64,000 nt of DNA from Fluviispira vulneris (GTDB lineage: Bacteria > Bdellovibrionota_B > Oligoflexia > Silvanigrellales > Silvanigrellaceae). The translations under genes and the position numbers were made by a program. Numbering within the stretch: position 1 is the stretch's first letter; every line of letters begins with the position of its first letter. The stretch covers positions 21,822-85,821 of the forward strand of contig NZ_JACRSE010000007.1 in the NCBI RefSeq assembly GCF_014281055.1, in the 5' to 3' direction. This document shows positions 34,108-43,309 of this stretch, piece after piece. Under the pieces are notes generated by a model, which saw only the letters and a program-made list of their open reading frames with translations, was not told the origin of the DNA and made no database searches.

Positions 34108-37005
34108 ATGATAAGAGTAAATAATTTATTTATAATTAAAGTCTGTTTCATTTCTTCATTCACTTTTTTGGGAAATATTGGAATTTATGCAAAACAAAAT
34201 CACAATTACATAATTCCAAATACTCAAATTTCAGCTAATGATAAATATATATTATTAGAAGCATTATCTGATGATATCATTCATATTGAAACTGCCCAAG
34301 GTACGCTCCCAAATACCCCACTTCCAATATATAGATCACCTATGATTTCTAAAAATCTTCCCTATTTTGGAGCAACGGAGTTCCAAAAATCTGATAATAA
34401 AATTGAAACAAAAAATCTATCGATTAATGTTAACAAAGAAACATTTTGCATCTCATTTTATAATAAGAAATTAGGATATGATTTGACTACACTCTGTCCT
34501 AATTTTAACTCGACTGAAAATAATTCCCTTAAAATTATTTCCAGTCAAAATAAAAATGCCTATGGTTTAGGTCAATATTTTTATGACCCAAATTCAGCTG
34601 ATGGGGACTGGGTCGGGCGAAAATGGGAACCAGGGGAATTTGGCAATGCATTTGTTGGATTTTCAGGAGGAGCCAATTCAAAAGTACAATTTCCAATTTT
34701 ATATGCTCTCGGTAATGGAAAACAGAACTATGCTCTTTTTATTGACAGCACTTATAAAATGGCTTGGGACTTTACTAGATCAGATTACTGGAATGTGAAT
34801 CTTTGGGAAAAACAAATCCGCTACTTCATAATTGCAGGCGATAATATTGAAAATCTTAGAGCAAAATACGTTTCACTCATAGGCAACCCCACTGTCCCCC
34901 CAAAAAAACTTCTTGGCCTTTGGGTTAGTGAATATGGATACAAAAATTGGAATGAAGTAGATAATAAATTAACAAGTTTAAGAACGAATCATTTTCCTGT
35001 TGATGGTTTTGCCCTCGACCTTTATTGGTTTGGTGGCACAAAAGGAATGGGAAGTTTAATTTTTGATGAAAGTAATTTTCCAAACCCGAAGGAAAATATT
35101 GAAAAATATAAGAAAATAGGCATTGAATTTCTTCCTATTCAAGAACCTTATATTTCAGAATCTGCACAAATACCTAATTCAAATATCAATGACTTTTCTG
35201 ATCTTGTTTCCCGCTGTTACCTTGTGAGAAAAAATGCCCAAGGTTGTGCGCCTAGTTATTTTAATAATATGTGGTGGGGGAGTGGGGGAATGCTTGACTG
35301 GAGCAATGAGGATGCATCTGCTTATTGGTTTCAGAAAAAACAGGTTCCTCTCGTGAAATTGGGAATAACCAATTTTTGGTTAGATTTAAATGAACCCGAA
35401 ATGTACGATCCAAATGCATATTATGCTGGTATTAAAATAAATGGAGCTCTCAAAAATAGACATGCTGATATAGCAAATATATATGCGCTTAAATGGATTG
35501 AAGGTTTAGATAAAGGTTATAATCAAAATAAAAACCAAATAGAATTTTCTAATCGACCATTTTATATGAGTCGGGCAGGATCTCCAGGTATGCAACGCTA
35601 TGGTGCAGGCATGTGGTCGGGCGATATTGGCTCGAATTTAGGTGGACTCAGAGCACATATTAATAATCAAATGAATGTTTCGCTAAGTGGAATTGATTTT
35701 TATTCAGCTGATACGGGTGGATTTCACCGTAACGTATTTGATGGAAAAGATATAAATCGACTCTACACCATGTGGTTTGCCAATGCCACAGCCTTCGACT
35801 TTCCTGTCCGCCCCCACACAGTTGTTGGTGAAACAAATAATTCAGAAACATCGCCCTCAAATATCGGCGATATAATTTCGAATAAAGAAAATCTTTTGCA
35901 ACGTTATGCTCTAGCCCCTTATTACTATTCTCTATTTTATCGCGCGCATTTATTTGCTGAAGCAGTTACACCTCCACTTATAACTTTTTATCAACACGAT
36001 AAGAATGTGAGAAAAATAAGCAGTGAGAAAATGATAGGAAAATTCTTACTTGCAAGTGCTGTATTTCAATATGATGATCCCATTCGCAGAAATATTTATT
36101 TACCAGAAGGGAGATGGCTTAACTTTCATACCCTTGAAGAGGTAACAAAAACAGGTAAGGTATTTATCGATTTTCCAACTTATTTAGATGGAAAATATAA
36201 AATTCCGCTTTTTGTCAGTGAAGGCGCTATCATTCCACAAGCATATGTCGATGAAAAAACAATGGATATGCATGGCTTGCGTTTAGATGGAACGAAAATA
36301 AATGATCTGATTATTAAAGTTGTTCCGAGTGAGAAAGAAAGCAGTTTCGTTCTTTATGAAGATGATGGGGAAAGCAGAGAATATCTTGCAAAAAACTTTG
36401 CACAAACATATATTTCACAGATTATTTCAAAAAATGTTGCAAAAATAGAAATATCTCCTACCCAAGGAAAGTATAATCGAATGCCATTAACAAGAAAGCA
36501 GCAAATTGAAATAGCAATTCCAAATGAAAGGGTCGATTTAGTACAAATAAACGGGACTATAATTGAAAAATGTAATAGCTATTTACAAGAAAATTGCTGG
36601 GAATATACACATAGAAATACAGCGCTTGTTAAGACAAGTCCAAAAGATATTACTAAAAAATACATTTATGAATTTTCATTACAAAAGAATTTTTCAGAAA
36701 ATGCACAATATAATTTTTCCTGTTTAAATGCAAAAACAGTTTTTGGAGAATCGGTTTATATTGTAGGAAATATTCCTGAATTAGGCAATTGGAATCCTGC
36801 TCATGCAATTAAGTTGTACCCAGTGGAATATCCTACATGGACAAACTATATTTCAAAAATTTCAACAGAGCAAAAGAATATTGAGTGGAAATGCATTAAG
36901 AAGAAAGAAAGCACTGGTGAAGTTTTACAATGGCAATCAGGACAAAATAATACTTTTAACATCACCAATAGTGGATATGGGGGAAATGTTGATGGGAAAT
37001 TTTAA
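34108..37005 (+). CDS. Secreted GH31 alpha-glucosidase with C-terminal CBM20
   Basis: A 965-residue exported glycoside hydrolase. It has a signal peptide (about 1-29), an N-terminal beta domain, a GH31 barrel with nucleophile Asp426 in FWLDLNEPEMYD and acid/base Asp506 in MWSGDIGSNLGG, beta-sandwich domains, and from about residue 868 a CBM20 starch-binding domain (ESVYIVGNIPELGNWNPAHA, IEWKCIKK, then WQSGQNNTF). GH31 enzymes release glucose or xylose from non-reducing ends; CBM20 points to starch or glycogen. It ends five bases before a convergent gene. Nearby sugar-type binding proteins may use the products. Confidence 0.92.
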   Translation: MIRVNNLFIIKVCFISSFTFLGNIGIYAKQNHNYIIPNTQISANDKYILLEALSDDIIHIETAQGTLPNTPLPIYRSPMISKNLPYFGATEFQKSDNKIETKNLSINVNKETFCISFYNKKLGYDLTTLCPNFNSTENNSLKIISSQNKNAYGLGQYFYDPNSADGDWVGRKWEPGEFGNAFVGFSGGANSKVQFPILYALGNGKQNYALFIDSTYKMAWDFTRSDYWNVNLWEKQIRYFIIAGDNIENLRAKYVSLIGNPTVPPKKLLGLWVSEYGYKNWNEVDNKLTSLRTNHFPVDGFALDLYWFGGTKGMGSLIFDESNFPNPKENIEKYKKIGIEFLPIQEPYISESAQIPNSNINDFSDLVSRCYLVRKNAQGCAPSYFNNMWWGSGGMLDWSNEDASAYWFQKKQVPLVKLGITNFWLDLNEPEMYDPNAYYAGIKINGALKNRHADIANIYALKWIEGLDKGYNQNKNQIEFSNRPFYMSRAGSPGMQRYGAGMWSGDIGSNLGGLRAHINNQMNVSLSGIDFYSADTGGFHRNVFDGKDINRLYTMWFANATAFDFPVRPHTVVGETNNSETSPSNIGDIISNKENLLQRYALAPYYYSLFYRAHLFAEAVTPPLITFYQHDKNVRKISSEKMIGKFLLASAVFQYDDPIRRNIYLPEGRWLNFHTLEEVTKTGKVFIDFPTYLDGKYKIPLFVSEGAIIPQAYVDEKTMDMHGLRLDGTKINDLIIKVVPSEKESSFVLYEDDGESREYLAKNFAQTYISQIISKNVAKIEISPTQGKYNRMPLTRKQQIEIAIPNERVDLVQINGTIIEKCNSYLQENCWEYTHRNTALVKTSPKDITKKYIYEFSLQKNFSENAQYNFSCLNAKTVFGESVYIVGNIPELGNWNPAHAIKLYPVEYPTWTNYISKISTEQKNIEWKCIKKKESTGEVLQWQSGQNNTFNITNSGYGGNVDGKF

Positions 37006-37010
37006 AAAAC

Positions 37011-37529
37011 TCAACTACACGATCTATTACCAATTAATTGATTGATTTTGGGTATAGATAAATAGCGTCTTTGATCAGGAGAGTAGGGTAAAGTAATTTT
37101 ACAAAAATGGTTAAATGCCCTACCTCCTAAAAACCTAAAGACTCTGACTTCAATTCTCCCATTCACAATTTGCTGATCACTCAATGCAAATGGCTTCCAA
37201 TGAAAATCAAAACTGCTATCTGTAGTCGGTTGAACAAATTTATAGGACTTACCATATTTTGTGATACATTGATTTCTAAAAGATTCGATTTCATCTGAAT
37301 TCTGTGAAGTTATTTGAAAAAATTTTAATAAATATGTCCCGATTTGTTTTGTTTTCCATTCTCCATCAGCCGTAACATAGTTGCTATTGCTATCCGTTAG
37401 CCATTCCCATCGATCGTCTAGAGGAGAATAGCAATAGACATATGCTTTTTCAGAGGAATATGCATTTGCAAATAATATAAAAGGAAAAAGAAGAAAAAGT
37501 TTAAATACATTATTAAAAGCAATGGTCAT
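37011..37529 (-). CDS. Secreted hypothetical protein
   Basis: A 172-residue protein with a clear signal peptide ending near FANAYSS and four Cys in the mature part (YCYSPLDD, NQCITKYG, HFCKITLP, NRSCS) that could form two disulfides. It is rich in Tyr, Trp and Phe. No family was recognised. AAGGA precedes the ATG. It is convergent with the GH31 gene and divergent from the binding-protein pair. Confidence 0.6.
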   Translation of the reverse strand: MTIAFNNVFKLFLLFPFILFANAYSSEKAYVYCYSPLDDRWEWLTDSNSNYVTADGEWKTKQIGTYLLKFFQITSQNSDEIESFRNQCITKYGKSYKFVQPTTDSSFDFHWKPFALSDQQIVNGRIEVRVFRFLGGRAFNHFCKITLPYSPDQRRYLSIPKINQLIGNRSCS

Positions 37530-37840
37530 TATAATTTTCCTTAAAATAATTTATGGATTAGTAGATTTTATTAAAAAATGCTGGCCAGCAATTCAATATA
37601 TATTGTACAAGTACATGTAAGTCAAATTATTTTTTGAAACTTTATAAAATAGATAGCCATTTTATATATTTTTTAAAATACAGAATTTGAAAAAATATAA
37701 ATTGAAAATTATTCTATATTTTTTCATAATTTTATAAAACTTGAAATAATAACTCGAATGAAATATCCTCAAATATATAAAATGTACACCAAAGAGAACC
37801 TTCGTCATTTATAGTAAACATTCAGGGAGGCTCATCTGTT
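37530..37840. other. Divergent intergenic region with two palindromes
   Basis: No gene was seen in these 311 AT-rich bases. A 12-base perfect GC-rich palindrome TGCTGGCCAGCA (37579-37590) and, 13 bases on, TGTAC-AA-GTACA (37604-37615) stand out against the surroundings. They are candidate operators for the secreted-protein gene or for the binding-protein pair. Confidence 0.4.
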
Positions 37841-38902
37841 ATGAAAAATAGGTCAGCAAAAAAAATAATCATTATTGCTATATTCTCTTTTACTATACAA
37901 TTATGTTTTATACAAAATATCTTCGCAAAATGGGAAGGGCCGACAGAAGGTCCTCCAGGACAGCCTACTAAAAATATCATTTTTATCTCAGCAGATTTTA
38001 GGAATGGAGGAGTTTCATCGGTATATCGCGGTTTTGAAGCAGCTGCAGAAGCATTATCGTGGAATGTCAAAATAATGAATGCTGATGGTGGAAAAAGTAA
38101 TACTAAAAAATTATTTATTGATGCTTTAAAATTAAGACCTCACGCAATTGTACTCGGAGGGTTTCCTCCAGAAGAACTCGGTGACGAAATTGAGCAAGCA
38201 AAAAAATTAAAAATAATTTTAATTGGCTGGCATATAAGCGATAAACCTGGTCCGTATAAAGATATTTTTACGAATATAACAACAGATTCAAACGAAGTTG
38301 CAAAAATTGCTGCAGATTACGTGATTAAAGATGGGAAAAAAAAGGTGGGTGTTGTTTTTCTGAACGACAATAGATTTTCAATTGCCAATGCTAAAACTGA
38401 AGCCATGCGTAAAATCATAGAAAGCTGTGCAAAATGTAAAGTGCTTTCTGTTGAAAATATCTCATTAGCAAATGCAAGTGAAGATATTCTCTCTGTAATT
38501 CCACGTTTAAATGAAAAATTTGGAAAATCTTGGACACACACCTTAGCAATAAATGACTCATATTTCGATAAGATCAATTATGCATTAGCCAATTCTGGAC
38601 GGAAGGATATAAGAAATGTTTCTGCAGGCGATGGGTCACTCAAGGCTCTGACTCGAATACGCGCAGGCTATGTTTATCAATTGGCAACAGTAGCTGAACC
38701 TCTGAATTCCCAAGGTTGGCAACTTGCTGATGAATTGAACAGAGCATTTGCTGGCAAACCTCCAAGTGGCTTTATATCTAAACCTGTGCTCGTGACAAAA
38801 AATTTATTAGAAAAATTAAAAAAATCTTATGTAGATTCTGGTTTGGGTTATGAAGATGCATACATAAAAATTTGGGGTCAGAATAAAAAGAAAAATAAGT
38901 GA
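37841..38902 (+). CDS. Periplasmic sugar-binding-type protein, copy 1
   Basis: A 353-residue secreted protein with a signal peptide ending at about FAKWEG and a type I periplasmic-binding fold (Peripla_BP_4, ribose/LuxP-like): NIIFISADFRNGGVSSVYRG, AIVLGGFPPEELGDEIEQAK, VGVVFLNDNRFSIANAKTEA, AGDGSLKALTRIR and ATVAEPLNSQGWQLADELNR. It carries a pair of Cys in ESCAKCKV. No ABC permease or ATPase is near, so it may act with a distant transporter or as a sensor partner. GGGAGG precedes the ATG by ten bases. A paralogue follows after 34 bases. Confidence 0.85.
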   Translation: MKNRSAKKIIIIAIFSFTIQLCFIQNIFAKWEGPTEGPPGQPTKNIIFISADFRNGGVSSVYRGFEAAAEALSWNVKIMNADGGKSNTKKLFIDALKLRPHAIVLGGFPPEELGDEIEQAKKLKIILIGWHISDKPGPYKDIFTNITTDSNEVAKIAADYVIKDGKKKVGVVFLNDNRFSIANAKTEAMRKIIESCAKCKVLSVENISLANASEDILSVIPRLNEKFGKSWTHTLAINDSYFDKINYALANSGRKDIRNVSAGDGSLKALTRIRAGYVYQLATVAEPLNSQGWQLADELNRAFAGKPPSGFISKPVLVTKNLLEKLKKSYVDSGLGYEDAYIKIWGQNKKKNK

Positions 38903-38936
38903 CCCGATAACTGAAATTATTTATAGGAAAAAAATA

Positions 38937-39986
38937 ATGAAAAAATATCGAACTAAATCAAATATAATTTTGTTTCTTATTTTACTCATTCTTCAATTTC
39001 TTATAAATAAGAATATTTTTGCCAAATGGGAGGGACCTACATCCGCTCCTCCTGTACAAATGTCAAAAAAAGTAATTTTTATTTCATCTGATTTGAAAAA
39101 TGGTGGTGTGTCTGCAATTTTTCGAAGTTTTAAAAATGCTGCAGAAAATTTACGGTGGAGTGTACAGCTTTTAGACGGCCAAGGTCAGACAGAATCCTTT
39201 ATAAAAAAATTTAAAGAAGCTCTTGATACAAAACCAAACGCAATTGTACTCGGCGGCTTTCAGATTGAAGAAAATAATCCCTATTTTATTGAAGCCCAAA
39301 AAAATAATATTATCCTCGTTGGGTGGCATGCCAGCGAGAAAGCAGGCAAAACAAATGGTCTATTTTTCAATGTAACTACAAACGCACATGATGTTGCAAA
39401 GATAGCGGCTGATTTTGTTATAAAAGAATCAAATGGTAAAGCTGGTGTGGTTATATTTAACGATAATCAATTTGAAATTGCTAATGCAAAAACGAAATTT
39501 ATGAAAGAATTTATATCTAATTGCATTAATTGTAAGTTCCTATCTGTTGAAAATGTATTAATATCAAATGCAGAAGAAGAAATTCCTATAGTCATATTAA
39601 AATTAAACAAAAAATATGGAAAAAAACTAACACATATTTTAGCAATTAATGATGTTTATTTTGATAATATAAATTTTTCTCTCGCTAATATAGGAAGAAA
39701 AGATATAAAATGTGTTTCAGCTGGTGATGGCTCTATAAAAGCTTTAAGACGTATCCGTTATGGATCATCTACTCAAATTGCGACAGTAGCTGAACCTTTA
39801 AATTCGCAAGGTTGGCAACTTGTTGATGAACTAAATAGAGCTTTTGCTGGGAAAGAAGATAGTAAATTCATTAGCAAACCCATATTGGTAACAAAAAAAT
39901 TGCTTGATAAATTAAATGATAGTGAAATAGATTCAGAATTAAATTATGAAAAGAATTATTTAAAAATATGGAAAATAAAAAAATAA
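38937..39986 (+). CDS. Periplasmic sugar-binding-type protein, copy 2
   Basis: A 349-residue paralogue of the preceding gene, aligned over its whole length. It shares the mature start AKWEGPT-x2-PP-x-Q, the NGGVSxxxR segment, the Cys pair (SNCINCKF) and the ATVAEPLNSQGWQL block. It arose by tandem duplication and has drifted, being richer in Lys, Asn and Ile. Ligand-contacting positions differ in part (GWHASEKAGKTNG against GWHISDKPGPYKD), so the ligands may differ. It is convergent with the last gene of the flagellar run, with two bases between the stops. Confidence 0.85.
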   Translation: MKKYRTKSNIILFLILLILQFLINKNIFAKWEGPTSAPPVQMSKKVIFISSDLKNGGVSAIFRSFKNAAENLRWSVQLLDGQGQTESFIKKFKEALDTKPNAIVLGGFQIEENNPYFIEAQKNNIILVGWHASEKAGKTNGLFFNVTTNAHDVAKIAADFVIKESNGKAGVVIFNDNQFEIANAKTKFMKEFISNCINCKFLSVENVLISNAEEEIPIVILKLNKKYGKKLTHILAINDVYFDNINFSLANIGRKDIKCVSAGDGSIKALRRIRYGSSTQIATVAEPLNSQGWQLVDELNRAFAGKEDSKFISKPILVTKKLLDKLNDSEIDSELNYEKNYLKIWKIKK

Positions 39987-39988
39987 AA

Positions 39989-40597
39989 TTACCTGTAAGC
40001 CGAAAGTAAAAGAACTTCTGACATGCTTAAACCAAGTTTTTTTACAACTGCACTTGCATCGATCCCATCACTAAGCAACTTTTTCGCTTCTAAATATTTA
40101 TCACTTTGAATTTCTTTAAATATCTCTTCACTTGGCACGTTCGTATCAAATAATTTAAGAATTTTTTGAGCTTTTCTTGTATTGTCTAAGATTTTTTCAT
40201 TTATTTGACTTGCATCTTTCATAATTTTTTCAAGTGACATACTCCGCATTGCTAATTTTGACAAATTTTCTTCCAAAATCATACCAGAGTGTTTATCTAC
40301 TTCGAGCAATACGCTATTTATTTTTTTTGTCACATCTTCCCACTCTGCATGAGCTTCTGAACCTATTATTCTCAATTTATTTAAGGTTTCATTTGCTAAT
40401 TTTTTAGCATCTTGAACTTCTTTTGCTAATGCAGATTGCATTTCAATTAATTGAACTCTTTCAGCATCAAGTATTGCAAATTCTTTGTCTCTTTTTCGTT
40501 TGCCGCTGGCAAGCCATCTTAAACAGAATGTGATAAAAATAGATTGTATTATTAAAAAAACAAATCCAATACATAGCACAATAGCTATCGAATTCAT
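39989..40597 (-). CDS. Membrane-anchored coiled-coil protein, DUF2802-like
   Basis: A 202-residue protein with an N-terminal membrane helix (about 4-27), a long coiled coil (about 35-150) and a short C-terminal helix-turn-helix-like end, LLSDGIDASAVVKKLGLSMSEVLLL. This end resembles DUF2802 proteins, which in other proteobacteria lie close to flagellar and chemotaxis genes. It is the last gene of the flagellar run and overlaps the PilZ-like gene by four bases. The function is unknown; a structural or regulatory motility role is inferred from context. Confidence 0.6.
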   Translation of the reverse strand: MNSIAIVLCIGFVFLIIQSIFITFCLRWLASGKRKRDKEFAILDAERVQLIEMQSALAKEVQDAKKLANETLNKLRIIGSEAHAEWEDVTKKINSVLLEVDKHSGMILEENLSKLAMRSMSLEKIMKDASQINEKILDNTRKAQKILKLFDTNVPSEEIFKEIQSDKYLEAKKLLSDGIDASAVVKKLGLSMSEVLLLSAYR

Positions 40598-41061
40598 TTT
40601 TGAATCACTCCACTGTTATTTAAATAATCTTCCAGCACAGATTCATCAATCGGGTCAATACTTAACACTTCACAAAGAGTTTGATATTTAGTTCCGCGTT
40701 TTAAAAATTCTTCAACGCTTAAGACACGAGTAAGAATTTGGAAATAGGTAGGAGCCTCTGTATGTCTATATTCTACTTTCCGGGATTTCCTTGACCAATA
40801 ATCTGGAATTTCTACCCAAATTCGCAGTAAGTTTTGTTTCTTAAATTCTGTAGTAGATAAAAATAAAATACCTTTGTTTGATATACCAACTGTCTCTGAG
40901 TTGAGCATTTTATTTGGAACATTAGAGATTTTATATTCACAGAAACGGATTGGAATTTTTTTAGTTATGAGTCTGAGATCAAAAGGAGTGGGCTGTATTT
41001 GTGCAGAAGCTCCAGCCTGATTAATTTCTTCAATATCCTCAATAGTGAGGTTTTTTTGCAT
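40594..41061 (-). CDS. PilZ-like domain protein
   Basis: A 155-residue cytoplasmic protein with a beta-barrel-like core resembling PilZ (ETVGISNKGILFLSTTEF, then LLRIWVEIPDYW). The c-di-GMP-binding RxxxR motif is not clearly present and the DxSxxG motif is reduced to GISNKG, so c-di-GMP binding is doubtful. The ATG at 41061 has GGAG eight bases upstream; the longer start at 41076 does not. The place between cheY and the DUF2802-like gene suggests a motility role. Confidence 0.5.
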   Translation of the reverse strand: MQKNLTIEDIEEINQAGASAQIQPTPFDLRLITKKIPIRFCEYKISNVPNKMLNSETVGISNKGILFLSTTEFKKQNLLRIWVEIPDYWSRKSRKVEYRHTEAPTYFQILTRVLSVEEFLKRGTKYQTLCEVLSIDPIDESVLEDYLNNSGVIQK

Positions 41062-41106
41062 AAGAAAAAACTCCATTCAGCATTTTCTACTTATATGTGT
41101 AAATTT

Positions 41107-41499
41107 TTATTTCTTAATAAAAATTTTATCAATTTTTTCTTTCATTGTTGCAGCATTGAATGGCTTAACAATATAATTGTTCACACCGCTTTTTACTGCT
41201 TCAACAATATTATCTTTATCTGCTTCCGCTGTTACCATTAAAAATGGCAAATGCTTCAGCTTTGGATCGGCGCGCACCATTTTGAGAAGCTCAATTCCAG
41301 TCATGTTGGGCATATTCCAATCGCTGACAATAAATTCAATTTGAGGATTGACCTTCAAAAAATTTAAAGCAAGTTGTCCGTCTTCTGCTTCTGAAATGTT
41401 TTGATAGCCAAGCTGTTTGAGAACGCTCTTAACTATTTTTCTCATAGTTGGAAAGTCATCAACAATTAGGATATTCATCTGGGGGTTTGGATAAACCAT
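41107..41499 (-). CDS. cheY: CheY-like response regulator
   Basis: A 130-residue single receiver domain with all key residues: acidic pair in ILIVDDFPTMRK, phospho-Asp in FIVSDWNMPNMTG, Thr in MVTAEADK and Lys in YIVKPFN. CheY-P binds FliM/FliN to switch flagellar rotation. Its close match to chemotaxis CheY and its place in the flagellar run support this role. AAAGGAG lies ten bases upstream of the ATG at 41499; an ATG seven codons on is also possible. Confidence 0.93.
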   Translation of the reverse strand: MVYPNPQMNILIVDDFPTMRKIVKSVLKQLGYQNISEAEDGQLALNFLKVNPQIEFIVSDWNMPNMTGIELLKMVRADPKLKHLPFLMVTAEADKDNIVEAVKSGVNNYIVKPFNAATMKEKIDKIFIKK

Positions 41500-41526
41500 T
41501 TTAAAGGCACTCCTTTCTCAAAAGCC

Positions 41527-42348
41527 TTACTCCTGCAAGAGGTGTCTCAGCTTTAACTTCATTTTTTGAACAGCCTGAGTATGCAACTGAGATACACGAG
41601 ATTCTGTTACATCTAATATTCGGCCAATTTCTTTTAAATTTAAGTCTTCATAGTAATAAAGACTTAAAACTAATTTTTGTTTTTCTGGCAATTCTTCGAC
41701 TGTTTTCATAATAATATCACGTACTCCCTTATTCTTTAATTGAATAAAAGGATTTTTGGAATTTGGATTTTCAAGGCAATCAAGTAACGATTTTTTGTCA
41801 CTCGAATGAGTCCCCCCCAATTCTTCAAGACTCATCATAGAAACGCGTGTCCTTCCCATGCGCTCTTGATATTCCTCTAAGGGAACCTCAAGAAACTGAG
41901 CAATTTCCCTCTCAGTTGCTGGTCGGCCAAGTTTATGTTCCAGTTCAAGTTTTGCCTTATCTTCTTTTTTGTTACTTTCTCGCACACTTCTTGGCACCCA
42001 GTCCTGATTTCTCAATTCATCCAACATAGCTCCACGCACTCGAAATTCTGCATAAGTTTTAAATTTATTATCTCGGCTTGGGTCATATTTATCAATTGCA
42101 TCCATTAATCCAATAACACCTGCAGAAAAAAGATCATCTAAATCTATATTAGAAGGTAAACGCGCTGCGATTTTTTGAGCAATATATTTTATAAGAGGGG
42201 CATAATCCATAATGATTTGATTTCTCATCGGATCACTTGTTAAAGGAACAGCTCTTGTTTGATTTTGTGCAACTTTTTTTTGCTTAGGTTGTTCAGCATT
42301 ATCATCAACAAAGATTTGTTTTTTTTGTGTGGCTCCCGATGTACTCAT
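41527..42348 (-). CDS. fliA: Flagellar sigma factor FliA (sigma-28)
   Basis: A 273-residue sigma-70-family factor without region 1.1. Region 2 (YIAQKIAARLPSNIDLDDLF, KYDPSRDNKFKTYAEFRVRG, AMLDELRNQDWVPRSVR) is diagnostic for the FliA/WhiG group, and region 4 has LNLKEIGRILDVTESRVSQLH. It directs late flagellar and chemotaxis genes. The ATG at 42348 has GGAGG four bases upstream; an ATG at 42366 overlaps the flhG stop. A 30-residue Gln/Lys-rich N-terminal stretch precedes region 2. Confidence 0.95.
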   Translation of the reverse strand: MSTSGATQKKQIFVDDNAEQPKQKKVAQNQTRAVPLTSDPMRNQIIMDYAPLIKYIAQKIAARLPSNIDLDDLFSAGVIGLMDAIDKYDPSRDNKFKTYAEFRVRGAMLDELRNQDWVPRSVRESNKKEDKAKLELEHKLGRPATEREIAQFLEVPLEEYQERMGRTRVSMMSLEELGGTHSSDKKSLLDCLENPNSKNPFIQLKNKGVRDIIMKTVEELPEKQKLVLSLYYYEDLNLKEIGRILDVTESRVSQLHTQAVQKMKLKLRHLLQE

Positions 42349-42365
42349 TATGCCTCCAAAAAACA

Positions 42366-43283
42366 TTATTTATATGCAAAAACTTCATTATTATTGGCCG
42401 CAATCATTCTTCGCCAGAAAAATTGCATTGTTCCTTTAAGTTGACCCACTGTACTTTGCGTGACAATCTGACGGGAAATATCTCTTAAACCTTGCGAGGC
42501 CAAAGAAAATGGATATCTTTGCACATAAGGAACTCTTTCTCTCACCGATGATCTAACCGATTCATCAAATGGAATGAATCCAAGATACTCAACTCTCACT
42601 TGCAAATATTCATCAGCTAAAGTGGATATTTTTTCATAAATTCTTTTTGCTTCTAAATCATTATGTGCCATATTTACGATGAGCTTAAATGAATTTTCAG
42701 AAGTAACTTGTGCCAGAATTTTTATGCTTGCATAACAATCTGCCAAACTTGTTGGCTCTGGGGTCACCACCATTATAATTTCTGCAGCAGAAGTCGTCCA
42801 ATATTGTACATTTTTTGAAACCCCTGCAGGCGTATCGATGATCACAACATCAAATTCCTCATCTAAAGCTTCAATTTGATCAAGTAATACCAATTTCTGT
42901 AACTTATCCAGTTCTGGTACTTTCATCACTCCACTTGATGAAGGAATAATTCTTACCCCTTCAGGACCAGTCATGATAATTTCTTTAAGATGTCTTTCAC
43001 CACAAAGCACATCATCTAAAGTATATTTGGGTCGTAAATTTAGAATTACATCTAAGTTTGCTAATCCAAAATCACCATCAATAAGTAATGTTCTCATTCC
43101 AAGCCTTGCCATACACAGCCCTAAATTTGCCGTGGTCAAAGTTTTGCCAACACCACCTTTTCCACCAGATACTGCAATAACAGTAGGGATCTTTTGTGTA
43201 AATTGAGGTTGAATTATTTTATTCAAACCTTCTTTCTCTATATTTTTCATTATTTCTCTTAGACTTGAAGCTTGATCAAACAC
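42366..43283 (-). CDS. flhG: Flagellar number regulator FlhG (FleN, MinD-like ATPase)
   Basis: A 305-residue ParA/MinD-type ATPase that sets flagellar number together with FlhF. The deviant Walker A is SGGKGGVGKTLTT, followed by LLIDGDFGLANLDVILNL and VVIDTPAGVS. An N-terminal DQASSLREIMKN helix matches the activating DQAxxLR motif with which FlhG stimulates FlhF GTPase. It lies between flhF and fliA as in polar flagellates. The length is usual. Confidence 0.95.
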   Translation of the reverse strand: MFDQASSLREIMKNIEKEGLNKIIQPQFTQKIPTVIAVSGGKGGVGKTLTTANLGLCMARLGMRTLLIDGDFGLANLDVILNLRPKYTLDDVLCGERHLKEIIMTGPEGVRIIPSSSGVMKVPELDKLQKLVLLDQIEALDEEFDVVIIDTPAGVSKNVQYWTTSAAEIIMVVTPEPTSLADCYASIKILAQVTSENSFKLIVNMAHNDLEAKRIYEKISTLADEYLQVRVEYLGFIPFDESVRSSVRERVPYVQRYPFSLASQGLRDISRQIVTQSTVGQLKGTMQFFWRRMIAANNNEVFAYK

Positions 43284-43309
43284 TGCTCCCCTCCTAAAAT
43301 CTTACTGAT

